From assembly GCA_937966555.1 (NCBI GenBank), contig CALCLY010000031.1, forward strand, positions 1 to 64,000: DNA of 64,000 nt. The letters run 5' to 3'. Below, piece by piece: positions 50,998 to 60,277 of the stretch (positions are counted from its first letter, which is position 1; each line of letters starts with the position of its first letter). The translations under genes were made by a program, and so were the position numbers. The stretch comes from CALCLY01 sp900552775. Its GTDB lineage: Bacteria; Bacillota; Clostridia; UMGS1883; UMGS1540. Under the pieces are notes generated by a model. The model saw only the letters and a list, made by a program, of their open reading frames with translations, ran no database searches and was not told where the DNA came from.

Positions 50998-51171
50998 ATG
51001 TCAAAAAACGGATTTGTTGTAGGACTTATTTCAGGAGCCGTTGTAGGCTCGGTTGTAGGCATGGTTGCCGACCCCATCAAAGATAAGCAGAGCAAAGCTC
51101 TCAAAAAAGGTACCACAAAAGCATTTAAAACGCTTGGAAGCGTAATAGATACGATAATAGATTCTAACTGA
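50998..51171 (+). CDS. Small glycine-rich (YtxH-like) protein
   Basis: A 57-residue protein with AAAGGAG before its ATG. GFVVGLISGAVVGSVVGMVA near residues 5-24 forms a glycine-zipper-type membrane helix, then a basic, amphipathic tail. It resembles the YtxH family, whose function is unclear. It lies 17 bp after sleB and before a strong terminator, so it is probably in the same operon. Confidence 0.8.
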   Translation: MSKNGFVVGLISGAVVGSVVGMVADPIKDKQSKALKKGTTKAFKTLGSVIDTIIDSN

Positions 51172-51216
51172 CAAAAAAACCGGCATAAGGGGATGTTAAA
51201 AAACTCCCGAACGTCT

Positions 51217-51254
51217 AAAAAATGGGTAGTGGCATTAGCCACAGCCCATTTTTT
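51217..51254 (+). terminator. Terminator after the SleB unit
   Basis: AAAAAATGGG and CCCATTTTTT plus GTGGC and GCCAC form a stable hairpin with flanking A and T tracts. Confidence 0.9.
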
Positions 51255-51300
51255 GTTTTGCAACAGCCAAATCCTTTTTTAAAAAAGAGCAATTTAACAC

Positions 51301-51329
51301 TTGACTTGTTACTTTTTTTCATGTATAAT
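51301..51329 (+). promoter_or_regulatory. Promoter of the deoR/oxo acid dehydrogenase cluster
   Basis: TTGACT (51301-51306), 17-bp spacer and TATAAT (51324-51329), 62 bp before the DeoR start. The adjacent downstream region has repeated TGTTA words that could be regulator sites. Confidence 0.85.
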
Positions 51330-51391
51330 ATATTTGTGTGTTAAAAATTATCAAATTCTATGTTACAAAATGTTCTTTGGGGGTGTAAGTT

Positions 51392-52147
51392 TTGAAAGAC
51401 AGACGTGAAAAAATCAACAAGTACATAATCTCAAAGGGCTTTGTAACACTTACGGAACTTTCCTCTCTGTTCCCGGAGGTTTCGACAATGACTTTAAGGC
51501 GCGATCTCGAATATCTCGAAGACGCGGGAGAAATCATAAGAACACGCGGCGGAGCAAAAAGCATAATGCACCTTTCAATGAAAAAGGAAGAAGCGTATAA
51601 CAGACGCGAATTCGTAAATCCTTCGCTTAAAGCGGAGATAGGCAAAAAAGTTGCCGGACTTATTGAAGACAACAGCTGCGTTTTTTTTGACGCCGGAAGC
51701 ACAGTAATGCAGGTTGCAAAAGAAATGGGGCAAAAACCTCTTTTTGCAATTACAAGCGGTCCGAATATCGCAATGGAACTTACTAAAAACAAGAACTGCG
51801 ACATAAGCGTTGTATGCGGCCATCTTAATCCCGACAACATTTCGCTTTCGGGTCTTCATTCGGTTGAGTTTTTAAAAGGTCTTAACATAGGTACTGCGAT
51901 TATAGCCGCATCGGGTTTTACAAAAAACTGCGGTTTTACATGCGGCAGCTATGACGAATGCGAATTAAAGCGCGCCGCTGTGCAAATGGCAAGCCGCGTT
52001 ATAATAGTGATGGACAGCACAAAGCTCGGTAAAAGCCATCCTTTTACTTTTGCAGAACCGTCGGATGCAGACTATTTTGTAACCGATGACGGATTTGATA
52101 AAAAAACCGCCGAAAATCTTACACAGATCGGCGTTAAAGTTTTGTGA
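51392..52147 (+). CDS. DeoR family transcriptional regulator
   Basis: A 251-residue repressor. Residues about 5-60 form the DeoR helix-turn-helix (GFVTLTELSSLFPEVSTMTLRRDLEYLEDAGEIIRTRGGAK), and the rest is the DeoR sensor domain with DAGSTVMQVAKEM and VVCGHLNPDNISLSG. Family members sense phosphorylated sugars. TTG start at 51392-51394 after GGGGGTG. First gene of the cluster. Confidence 0.92.
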   Translation: MKDRREKINKYIISKGFVTLTELSSLFPEVSTMTLRRDLEYLEDAGEIIRTRGGAKSIMHLSMKKEEAYNRREFVNPSLKAEIGKKVAGLIEDNSCVFFDAGSTVMQVAKEMGQKPLFAITSGPNIAMELTKNKNCDISVVCGHLNPDNISLSGLHSVEFLKGLNIGTAIIAASGFTKNCGFTCGSYDECELKRAAVQMASRVIIVMDSTKLGKSHPFTFAEPSDADYFVTDDGFDKKTAENLTQIGVKVL

Positions 52148-52184
52148 AAAACAAATAATAATATATTTTAGGAGTTGAACTATT

Positions 52185-53444
52185 ATGAAAACAAAAGCGC
52201 TGAGGCTCTACGGAAAAAACGATTTGCGTCTTGAAGAATTTGAGCTTCCGGAAATCCGCGACGATGAAATACTCGCCAAAGTTGTTTCGGACTCTATCTG
52301 CATGTCGTCTTACAAAGCGACCATACAGGGCGCAGACCACAAGCGCGTTCCGAACGACGTAAGCGAAAATCCGATAATCATCGGTCACGAATTCTGCGGA
52401 GAAATAATTAAGACAGGCAGCAAATGGGCAGACGAATGGAAACCGGGACAGCGTTTCTCAATCCAGCCCGCAATAAACTATAAAGGCAGTCTTGCCGCTC
52501 CGGGATATTCATATAAATACATAGGCGGTCAGGCTACATACGTAATAATCCCTCACGAATTCATGGAAATGAGTTGCCTCCTTCACTATGCGGGCGATGC
52601 ATTTTTCTACGGTTCTCTTGCTGAGCCGATGAGCTGTATCGTTGGCGGCTACCACGCTCAGTATCATACGGAAAACGGCTGCTATGTTCACAAGATGGGC
52701 ATTGTTGAAGGCGGAAACATGGCAATTCTGGCCGGCGCAGGCCCCATGGGTATGGGAGCGATAGACTATGCAATACACGGTCCTCGCAAGCCGAAAATGC
52801 TCGTTGTTACGGACATAGATGATGCAAGACTTAACCGTGCCGCAAGCATTCTGACACCCGAAGATGCTGCCAAAAACGGAGTTGAGCTTATTTATCTCAA
52901 CACTTCCGACAAGACTGCGGCAGATATGCGCGCCATGACAGACGGAAAAGGTTTTGACGATGTTTATGTTTATGCGCCCGTTCGCCCCGTTGTTGAAATG
53001 GGTAACGATATTTTGGGCAAAGACGGCTGTCTGAACTTCTTTGCAGGTCCGACAAACCCTGATTTTAAAGCAGAATTTAACTTTTATAATGTTCACTATG
53101 CATCAACTCATATTGTAGGAACATCGGGCGGCAACACGGACGATATGAAAGAAGCTTTGTCGCTTATGGAAAAAGGTCTTGTAAACCCCGCCGCTATGAT
53201 CACTCACATAGGCGGACTTGACGCAGCCGGCGAAGCCACGCAGCATCTCCCCGAAATCAAAGGCGGCAAAAAGCTTATATACACACATATAAGCCTTCCC
53301 CTTACGGCAATTTCGGATTTTGAAGAACTCGGTAAAACAAATGAGCTTTTCAAAAATCTTGCAGAAATAGTTAAAAGATATAACGGTCTCTGGAACACGG
53401 AAGCCGAAAAGTATTTACTTTCGCACTTGGCGGAAACTGAGTAA
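52185..53444 (+). CDS. Zinc-type dehydrogenase resembling L-sorbose-1-phosphate reductase
   Basis: A 419-residue medium-chain dehydrogenase. The start TKALRLYGKNDLRLEEFELPEI, GHEFCGEIIKTGSKWADEWKPG and GAGPMGMGAIDYAI (NAD-binding) match SorE-type proteins. CMSSYKATIQG and the ATYVIIPHEFMEM segment replace the usual catalytic-zinc motif. The cluster context (DeoR and a 2-oxo acid dehydrogenase complex) suggests oxidation of a sugar phosphate or polyol; the exact substrate is not known. Confidence 0.88.
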   Translation: MKTKALRLYGKNDLRLEEFELPEIRDDEILAKVVSDSICMSSYKATIQGADHKRVPNDVSENPIIIGHEFCGEIIKTGSKWADEWKPGQRFSIQPAINYKGSLAAPGYSYKYIGGQATYVIIPHEFMEMSCLLHYAGDAFFYGSLAEPMSCIVGGYHAQYHTENGCYVHKMGIVEGGNMAILAGAGPMGMGAIDYAIHGPRKPKMLVVTDIDDARLNRAASILTPEDAAKNGVELIYLNTSDKTAADMRAMTDGKGFDDVYVYAPVRPVVEMGNDILGKDGCLNFFAGPTNPDFKAEFNFYNVHYASTHIVGTSGGNTDDMKEALSLMEKGLVNPAAMITHIGGLDAAGEATQHLPEIKGGKKLIYTHISLPLTAISDFEELGKTNELFKNLAEIVKRYNGLWNTEAEKYLLSHLAETE

Positions 53445-53515
53445 TCCCAATACAAAAACAATTCATCATTAGCTCGTGATGATATTAAAAATTTGAGCAG
53501 GAAAGGATTTTTTTA

Positions 53516-54820
53516 ATGGCAACACCAATTATTATGCCAAAGCAGGGACAATCGGTTGAAAGCTGTATTATCTCTAAATGGCACAAACAGAAAGGCGATA
53601 AAGTCAATATCGGCGATATGCTGTTTTCTTACGAAACCGACAAAGCCGCTTTCGATGAAGAAGCAAGCGTTGAAGGCACTCTTCTTGACGTTTTCTTTGA
53701 AGAAGGCGACGATGTGCCCTGTCTCACAAACGTATGTGTTATAGGCAATGACGGGGAAAGCACTGCCGAATTCAAGCCTGCGTCCGAAGACGATGACGAT
53801 GCTCCGGCAGTTGCTGAAAGCACGCCCGAAGCAGAATCCGAAAAACCGGCTGTAACGGTTAATACAAGCGGAGACACAAAAGCCTCCCCCAGAGCACGTG
53901 CATTGGCAGACGCTAAAGGCATTGACATTTCCGCCGTTGCACCGACAGGTCCTTACGGAAGAATTATAGAAAGAGATGTTCGCGCATATGCCGAAAGCGG
54001 TGTCGGCGCTGTTATGGGAAGCGACATTGCCGGCGTTTCCGGCACGGGAATCGGCGGAAAAGTCCGTATAGAAGATCTCGGCAAGGCTGCTCCCGTTGCC
54101 GCTGCGGCTCCGGTTGCTGCGGAAGCTGAAATTACGGAAGTTCCGATTTCTAACATCCGCAAAGTTATTGCAAAGAGCATGCATGCTTCTCTCTCCGAAA
54201 TGGCACAGCTTACCTTGAACACTTCGTTTGACGCAACAGAAATCATGGCATTTCGTGCAAAGGTTAAAGCGGCAGGCGAAAAACTCGGTCTTGCAAATAT
54301 CACATTGAACGACATTATCCTTTATGTTGTTTCAAGAGTGCTTTTAAACCACAAAGACTTAAATGCGCACTTCACAGGTACTTCAATGAAATATTTCAGC
54401 AAAGTAAACCTCGGTGTTGCCGTTGATACTCCGCGCGGTCTTATGGTTCCCACAATTTTTGCAGCTTCCGATAAATCACTCAACGAAATTGCAAAAGAAA
54501 GCAAAGAACTTGCATCGGCTGCCCAGAGCGGCACCATCAGCCCCGACCTTTTAACCGGCGGTTCATTCACCGTTACAAACTTAGGCTCAATGGGCATAGA
54601 GTCGTTTACACCTGTAATAAATCCGCCTCAGACGGGAATTTTGGGTGTTGACGGCATAACAACAGGCATTAAGGAAGTAAACGGAGAAATAAAGACATAC
54701 AAGAAAATGGGTCTTTCTCTCACATTCGATCACAGAGCGGTTGACGGCGCTCCCGCCGCAAAAATGCTTCGTGATGTTGCATTCGGGCTCGAAAACTTCA
54801 GCCTGATGCTTTCAAAATAA
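53516..54820 (+). CDS. 2-oxo acid dehydrogenase E2 (dihydrolipoamide acyltransferase)
   Basis: A 434-residue E2. One lipoyl domain at residues 1-75 with the lipoylated Lys in YETDKAAFDEEAS, an acidic linker, a peripheral-subunit-binding region near residues 125-155 (ASPRARALADAKGIDISAV) and the CoA-dependent acyltransferase domain to the end, with the catalytic His in TFDHRAVDGAPAAKML. A second, partial binding-domain-like stretch (GTGIGGKVRIEDL) follows. It forms the core of the complex with E1 and E3 encoded downstream. Confidence 0.94.
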   Translation: MATPIIMPKQGQSVESCIISKWHKQKGDKVNIGDMLFSYETDKAAFDEEASVEGTLLDVFFEEGDDVPCLTNVCVIGNDGESTAEFKPASEDDDDAPAVAESTPEAESEKPAVTVNTSGDTKASPRARALADAKGIDISAVAPTGPYGRIIERDVRAYAESGVGAVMGSDIAGVSGTGIGGKVRIEDLGKAAPVAAAAPVAAEAEITEVPISNIRKVIAKSMHASLSEMAQLTLNTSFDATEIMAFRAKVKAAGEKLGLANITLNDIILYVVSRVLLNHKDLNAHFTGTSMKYFSKVNLGVAVDTPRGLMVPTIFAASDKSLNEIAKESKELASAAQSGTISPDLLTGGSFTVTNLGSMGIESFTPVINPPQTGILGVDGITTGIKEVNGEIKTYKKMGLSLTFDHRAVDGAPAAKMLRDVAFGLENFSLMLSK

Positions 54821-54840
54821 TAAAAGCGAGGTAATTTGTC

Positions 54841-56205
54841 ATGAAATATGATTTAATAGTTCTCGGCGGAGGTCCTGCCGGATACTTGGCGGGAGAACGT
54901 GCCGCACATGCGGGACTTAAAACCCTTGTTATAGAAGAACGTGCTTTCGGCGGTGTTTGCTTAAACGAAGGCTGCGTTCCCTCAAAGTCCCTTCTTTACT
55001 GCGCCAAGGCATATGACTACACAAAACATGCAAAAGATTACGGCATTACCGTTTCGGAATCTTCAATAGATCAAAAAGCTGTTGTGGAAAGAAAAAACAA
55101 GGTTGTAAAAACTCTTGTTTCGGGAATTGAAATGCAACTTAAAGCATGCAAGTGCGATACACTTAAGGCACGCGGTAAAATAACCGGCAAAAGCTCCGAA
55201 GGATATACGGTTGATGCCGACGGAAAAACATACACATGCGCAAAGCTTCTCATTGCAACGGGAAGCGAAGCAATTGTTCCCCCCATTGACGGTGTTGCGG
55301 ACGGAGTGAAGAGCGGTCATGTCCTCACAAACCGTGAAATCCTGGATCTTACCGAAATCCCGAAAACGCTTGTTGTTGTTGGCGGCGGTGTAATAGGTCT
55401 TGAAATGGCTTCGTATTTTAATTCCGTGGGAACGGAAGTTACGGTTGTTGAAATGCTTGATCATATTGCAGGTCCCACAGACAGCGACATAAGCTCGATA
55501 CTTCAGAAAAACTACGAAAAGAAAGGCATAAAATTCAATCTCGGCGCAAAAGTCACACGCGTTACACCTGATGCGGTTGAATTTGAAAAAGGCGGCAAAA
55601 CCGAGTCTGTTTCCGCCGAAAAAGTTCTCCTTTCCATCGGAAGACGCGCAAGAACGCGTGACATCGGTCTTGAAACAATCGGCGTTTTGCTTGACAGAGG
55701 CAAGATTGTAACAGACGAATACATGAAAACAAATATTCCCGGCGTATATGCGACAGGCGATGTAAACGGCAAAATCATGCTTGCTCACACGGCGTACAGA
55801 GAAACCGAAGTTGCAATAAACAATATGCTCGGCAAACGCGATATTATGCGTTATGACGCAATTCCTTCGGTTATATACACAAATCCCGAAGTAGGCTCCG
55901 TAGGTCTTACGGAAAAAGCCGCAAAAGATGCGGGATACGATATAGCGGTTGTTAAAACTCCCATGGCTTACAGCGGCAGATACATTGCCGAAGGCGGCGG
56001 AGACGGAATCTGCAAACTTGTTGTAGACAAGAAATATAACAGACTTTTGGGTGTTCATGTAATAGGTAACTATGCTTCGGAATTCATTGTTGCAGCTTCA
56101 ATTCTCGTTGAAACTCAGATGAGAATCGATGACATAAAAGAACTTGTATTCCCCCACCCCACAGTTTGTGAAATCATAAAAGAAGCAATATTTCAGCTTA
56201 AATAG
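54841..56205 (+). CDS. lpdA: Dihydrolipoyl dehydrogenase (E3)
   Basis: A 454-residue flavoprotein. GGGPAGYLAGERAAHAGLKT binds FAD, the redox-active pair is GGVCLNEGCVPSKSLLY, VVGGGVIGLEMASYFNSVG binds NAD, and HPTVCEIIKEAIF supplies the catalytic His-Glu. It reoxidises lipoyl groups of E2. Confidence 0.96.
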   Translation: MKYDLIVLGGGPAGYLAGERAAHAGLKTLVIEERAFGGVCLNEGCVPSKSLLYCAKAYDYTKHAKDYGITVSESSIDQKAVVERKNKVVKTLVSGIEMQLKACKCDTLKARGKITGKSSEGYTVDADGKTYTCAKLLIATGSEAIVPPIDGVADGVKSGHVLTNREILDLTEIPKTLVVVGGGVIGLEMASYFNSVGTEVTVVEMLDHIAGPTDSDISSILQKNYEKKGIKFNLGAKVTRVTPDAVEFEKGGKTESVSAEKVLLSIGRRARTRDIGLETIGVLLDRGKIVTDEYMKTNIPGVYATGDVNGKIMLAHTAYRETEVAINNMLGKRDIMRYDAIPSVIYTNPEVGSVGLTEKAAKDAGYDIAVVKTPMAYSGRYIAEGGGDGICKLVVDKKYNRLLGVHVIGNYASEFIVAASILVETQMRIDDIKELVFPHPTVCEIIKEAIFQLK

Positions 56206-56232
56206 CATTTGATTAGAAAGGATTGATTAAAA

Positions 56233-58707
56233 GTGACAAAGTCATTATTCGTTGACCCTAATGAAGTCAGAAAACCCGGCAAAATCAAATTTACGGATAT
56301 TCCCGTAAACCAGTACAAAAAAACAATTAAAGAGGAAAGCAGCAATTATTCAAATGCGGATTTCATGCGTATCTACCGCGATATGCGCATAATCCGTGAA
56401 TTTGAAACAATGCTTTACAACATCAAAACAGCAGGAAATTATAACGAGATTGAATATAACAATCCCGGTCCCGCCCACCTTTCCATGGGCCAGGAGGCTT
56501 CAGCTGTAGGCCAGGCATATCTGCTTGACAAAGATGATAATATTTTCGGTTCACACAGAAGCCACGGCGAAATACTTGCAAAAGGTCTTTCCGCAATTGA
56601 AAAACTTTCCGATGATGAACTTATTTCAATTATGGAAAGCTTCTTGGGCGGCGCAACACTTCGCGTTGTTGAAGGCAAACAGAAAGACAAATCAAATGTT
56701 AAAGAACTCGCTATGGACTTCCTTCTCTACGGAGCGCTTGCAGAAGTATTCGCAAGAGAAACCGGATTTAACAAAGGTTTCGGCGGCTCAATGCACGCTT
56801 TCTTTACTCCCTTCGGAATTTATCCGAACAACGCTATAGTAGGCGGCTCGGCAACAATTGCAATGGGTGCTGCACTCTATAAGAGAGTAAACAAAAAAAG
56901 CGGCATAGTAATTTCCAATGTCGGAGACGCTTCCATGGGATGCGGTCCTGTTTGGGAAGCTCTTAATATGTCCGCAATGGATCAGTATAAAACTCTTTGG
57001 GAAAAGGGTTATGACGCAGGTCTGCCGATTATCTTCAACTTCTTCAACAACTTCTACGGAATGGGCGGTCAGACATTCGGCGAGACAATGGCTTATCACT
57101 TCCTCGCACGTGTCGGTGCAGGTGTTAACCCCGAACAGATGCATGCCGAAAGAATCGACGGATACAATCCTCTTGCAGTTATTGACGCTATGCGCCGCAA
57201 GATTGATATTATCAAAGAAAACAAGGGTCCCGTTCTTCTCGATACGGTTACATATCGTATGGCAGGTCACTCACCGTCCGATGCTGACAGCTACAGAACA
57301 AAAGAAGAGAAAGACGCATGGGCGGAGCATGATGTACTTGTAAATTACAAAGCTAAACTTATCGACGCAGGCGTTGCAAAAGAAGAAGACTTTGCCGCAG
57401 CCGATGCTGATATCATTGAAAGAATGATGAAAGTTTGCCGTCTTGCAATAGATGACGAAGTTTCACCGCGCATCGACTTAAACCGCGATCCCGCCGCTAT
57501 CGAAAGACTCATGTTCTCTAACGAGACTGTAGAAAAATTCGATGACAGGGAGCCCGAAGTTTTAATGCCCCTGGAAGAGAATCCCAGAGTTCAGCAGATT
57601 GCTAAACGTTCGCGCTGGGGATTTGACGCCAAAGGCAAACCTGTTTCAAAGAACAAAGTGTTCCAGCTGCGTGACGGTCTTTTTGAAGCTATTATAGACA
57701 GATTCTATAAAGATCCCACATTGGTTGCATACGGAGAGGACAACCGTGACTGGGGCGGCGCATATGCTGTTTACCGCGGACTTACGGAGGCTCTTCCCTA
57801 CCACCGCTTCTTCAATGCTCCGATTTCCGAGGCAGCAATTGTCGGCAGCGCCGTAGGTTATGCAATGAGCGGCGGACGCGTGCTTGCCGAAATCATGTAC
57901 TGCGACTTTATAGGCCGTGCCGGCGACGAAATATTCAACCAGCTTGCAAAATGGCAGTCAATGAGTGCAGGTATACTCAAAATGCCTGTGGTTATCCGTG
58001 TTTCCGTTGGAAGCAAATACGGCGCTCAGCACTCTCAGGACTGGACTTCGATTTGCGCTCATATACCCGGACTTAAAGTTGCGTTCCCCGCAACTCCTTA
58101 TGACGCTAAGGGTCTTATGGCTTCGGCTCTTTCCGGAACCGACCCCGTTATATTCTTTGAAAGTCAGAGAATATATGACGTCGGCGAGCAGTTCCACGAG
58201 GGCGGCGTTCCCGAAGGTTATTATGAAATCCCCTTCGGCGAACCGGATGTCAAACGCACAGGTTCGGATGTAACAATCCTCACAATCGGTGCAACTCTTT
58301 ACAGAGCACTTAAAGCTGCCGATGTGCTGAAAGAAAAATACGGCATCAGCGCCGAAGTTATAGACGCTCGCTCAATAGTTCCCTTTAACTATGAAAAGGT
58401 ATTGGAAAGCGTTAAAAAGACAGGCAGAATCGTTCTTGCAAGTGATGCTTGCGAACGCGGCTCTCACCTCAAAGACATTGCTCAGAACATAAGCGAAATG
58501 GCGTTTGATTATCTTGACGCTCCTCCCGTTGTTGTAGGTGCGCGCAACTGGATAACACCCGCCCATGAGCTTGAAAACTTCTTCTTCCCGCAGCCCGAAT
58601 GGATTATTGACGCTATAAACGAAAAAATTCTTCCTCTTCCGGGTCATGTTGCAACAGAAAACTTCACTTCTGTTGAACAGGAAAGAAGAAACAAACTAGG
58701 TGTTTGA
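56233..58707 (+). CDS. Fused alpha-beta E1 of a thiamine diphosphate-dependent dehydrogenase
   Basis: An 824-residue fusion of E1 alpha and E1 beta. The alpha half spans about residues 45-430: HLSMGQEASAVGQAYLL, FGSHRSHGEILAKGL and the TPP motif GDASMGCGPVWEALNMSAM...FFNNFYGMGG. The beta half follows from about 480 (DPTLVAYGEDNRDWGG, YALSGGRVLAEIMYCDFIGRAGDEI type, EVIDARSIVPFNYE). A segment between GDASMG and NNFYG is longer than usual. GTG start at 56233 after GAAAGGATT. The oxo acid could be acetoin, pyruvate or a sugar-derived 2-oxo acid. Confidence 0.9.
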   Translation: MTKSLFVDPNEVRKPGKIKFTDIPVNQYKKTIKEESSNYSNADFMRIYRDMRIIREFETMLYNIKTAGNYNEIEYNNPGPAHLSMGQEASAVGQAYLLDKDDNIFGSHRSHGEILAKGLSAIEKLSDDELISIMESFLGGATLRVVEGKQKDKSNVKELAMDFLLYGALAEVFARETGFNKGFGGSMHAFFTPFGIYPNNAIVGGSATIAMGAALYKRVNKKSGIVISNVGDASMGCGPVWEALNMSAMDQYKTLWEKGYDAGLPIIFNFFNNFYGMGGQTFGETMAYHFLARVGAGVNPEQMHAERIDGYNPLAVIDAMRRKIDIIKENKGPVLLDTVTYRMAGHSPSDADSYRTKEEKDAWAEHDVLVNYKAKLIDAGVAKEEDFAAADADIIERMMKVCRLAIDDEVSPRIDLNRDPAAIERLMFSNETVEKFDDREPEVLMPLEENPRVQQIAKRSRWGFDAKGKPVSKNKVFQLRDGLFEAIIDRFYKDPTLVAYGEDNRDWGGAYAVYRGLTEALPYHRFFNAPISEAAIVGSAVGYAMSGGRVLAEIMYCDFIGRAGDEIFNQLAKWQSMSAGILKMPVVIRVSVGSKYGAQHSQDWTSICAHIPGLKVAFPATPYDAKGLMASALSGTDPVIFFESQRIYDVGEQFHEGGVPEGYYEIPFGEPDVKRTGSDVTILTIGATLYRALKAADVLKEKYGISAEVIDARSIVPFNYEKVLESVKKTGRIVLASDACERGSHLKDIAQNISEMAFDYLDAPPVVVGARNWITPAHELENFFFPQPEWIIDAINEKILPLPGHVATENFTSVEQERRNKLGV

Positions 58708-58795
58708 TAACAGCTTGTCGGACAAGGCGGAATGAATAATCTGTATTTTATAAAAAATACGGGATTAAACTGAAGCTGTGCGAGATATAAAAAGC

Positions 58796-58845
58796 AAACG
58801 GCCGCTCGCATCGCCCGGAAATCCGGGTTACTGCGAGCAGCCGTT
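58796..58845 (+). terminator. Terminator of the dehydrogenase cluster
   Basis: AAACGGC and GCCGTTT plus GCTCGCA and TGCGAGC form a long hairpin capped by CCCGG/CCGGG, flanked by A and T tracts. It may act in both directions. Confidence 0.85.
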
Positions 58846-59115
58846 TATTCGTTTTTAAGACACAGACTTTGCGACCTCTGCGCATTGTATGCGTATGTGC
58901 GGCTTGAATAATCGTATCCGCAGGCCGTTCATACACAAAACGGTGATGTCGCTGTGCGACTGCATTACAGATTACAAAATAAAAAGAGCGAAAAATCAGC
59001 TTTTAAAAACCAATCTTTCGCAGCAATGCGCTAAAATGCCCGTTAACAGAGCACGTACATAAGTTAAACGCAAAACCCGCCTCCGTGTCGGATTTAAAAA
59101 AAAATTTTTTCTTCC
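58846..59115. other. Intergenic region, no gene seen; several dyads
   Basis: The 270 bp between the terminator and the transglycosylase gene have no convincing ORF or promoter. GTCGCTGTGCGAC (58951-58963), CCGTT...AACGG and CCGCA-type dyads suggest a structured RNA, but no known family is recognisable. Confidence 0.4.
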
Positions 59116-59706
59116 TTAATTGCCAAGATAAGAAGTCGAAATTACGTCTGCAAACAGCCCTGTAAAGGTTTGTCTTCCGAGTCTCCAATTGTAAAATTTT
59201 TTATAAAACATTACTTTGTTCACGTATTTTCGGGTTTCGGCAAACGGAATATCGTGCAAATTCTCTCCGTCTTTTGAAAAATTTTCATCAGACAGCCATT
59301 TATCCACATTTCCATGACCGGCATTGTACGCGGCTACGGCATTTTTTTCATTACCGCATTTTTCAAGAAGATACGAAATGTAAAAAGCTCCGATTTTAAT
59401 ATTATCCTCCGGATCAAACAAATCATATTCATCTATGCCGGCTTTATTTGCGCACCATTCAGCCGTATCATCCATTATCTGCATAAGTCCTTTTGCACCT
59501 TTTGACGACTCAGCATTTTTATTAAAATTACTTTCCGCCTTAATAACCGCAAAAAGAAGCGCTTTGTCTACATCGTACTCTTTTGAATACTTCTCGACAA
59601 AAAGATTGTAATTATAAGGAAAATACCATTCTATAATGCGCGGTATGTATGATATAATTGCCGCTATCAGGGCTATGAACAAAACAAATTTAAATAATTT
59701 TTTCAT
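59116..59706 (-). CDS. Lytic transglycosylase, SLT domain
   Basis: A 196-residue membrane-anchored protein. A single N-terminal helix (FKFVLFIALIAAIISYIPRI) is followed by the SLT domain: FAVIKAESNFNKNAESSKGAKGLMQIM with the catalytic Glu, and AAYNAGHGNVDKWL. It cleaves peptidoglycan glycan strands outside the membrane. Its ATG overlaps coaE by 17 bases. Confidence 0.93.
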   Translation of the reverse strand: MKKLFKFVLFIALIAAIISYIPRIIEWYFPYNYNLFVEKYSKEYDVDKALLFAVIKAESNFNKNAESSKGAKGLMQIMDDTAEWCANKAGIDEYDLFDPEDNIKIGAFYISYLLEKCGNEKNAVAAYNAGHGNVDKWLSDENFSKDGENLHDIPFAETRKYVNKVMFYKKFYNWRLGRQTFTGLFADVISTSYLGN

Positions 59707-60277
59707 CTATACACCATTTTTTTACTTTATTTTCAACTTCGCTGATATCGCCGTCATTTATGAATACTTCGTCAGCAATTTTTATATAGTAGTCTTCATC
59801 ATTCTGGGACGATATTCTGCTTTTTGCCTGCTCTACGGATATTCCGTCTCTCTCACAAATACGCTTTACACGCACATCGGGCGGCGCTGTTATAAGCAGC
59901 ACTTTATCGCACTTTATAAACCCGTCGGGAGGCAAAGGCGCGTCAAATACTATCGCACCATCAGCGCTTTCCGCATATTGCATAAGTTCTTTTTTAATAT
60001 ATTTGTGAGTGATCGCATTTAATACATGAAGTTTTTCGGTATCCGAAAAAACAGCTTCACCGAGTTTTCTCCTGTCTATCTCACCGTCGGGCTGCAAAAA
60101 ACCGTATCCGAATTTTTCTACTGTTTCAAAATATGCCGGTTTCCCCGGTTGCAAAATATCGCGTGCAATTTTATCACAGTCAACCACAAATAATCCGAGC
60201 GAACGTAAATATGCGGAAACCGTGCTCTTTCCGCTTCCGCTGCCGCCCGTAAGCCAAATCACTTTACTTTGCATCAT
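59690..60277 (-). CDS. coaE: Dephospho-CoA kinase
   Basis: A 195-residue P-loop kinase for the last step of CoA synthesis. WLTGGSGSGKSTVSAYLRSLG is the Walker A, with VVDCDKIARDI and a CoA-site PLPPDGFIKCD type motif. I choose ATG 60275-60277 after AGGAG; the second ATG (60274) is equally possible. It overlaps polA by 14 bases. Confidence 0.95.
   Translation of the reverse strand: MMQSKVIWLTGGSGSGKSTVSAYLRSLGLFVVDCDKIARDILQPGKPAYFETVEKFGYGFLQPDGEIDRRKLGEAVFSDTEKLHVLNAITHKYIKKELMQYAESADGAIVFDAPLPPDGFIKCDKVLLITAPPDVRVKRICERDGISVEQAKSRISSQNDEDYYIKIADEVFINDGDISEVENKVKKWCIDEKII

Noticed and set aside
58846..59115. 6S RNA or tmRNA gene
   Set aside because: The dyads do not match the conserved elements of either RNA, and no tRNA-like end is visible.
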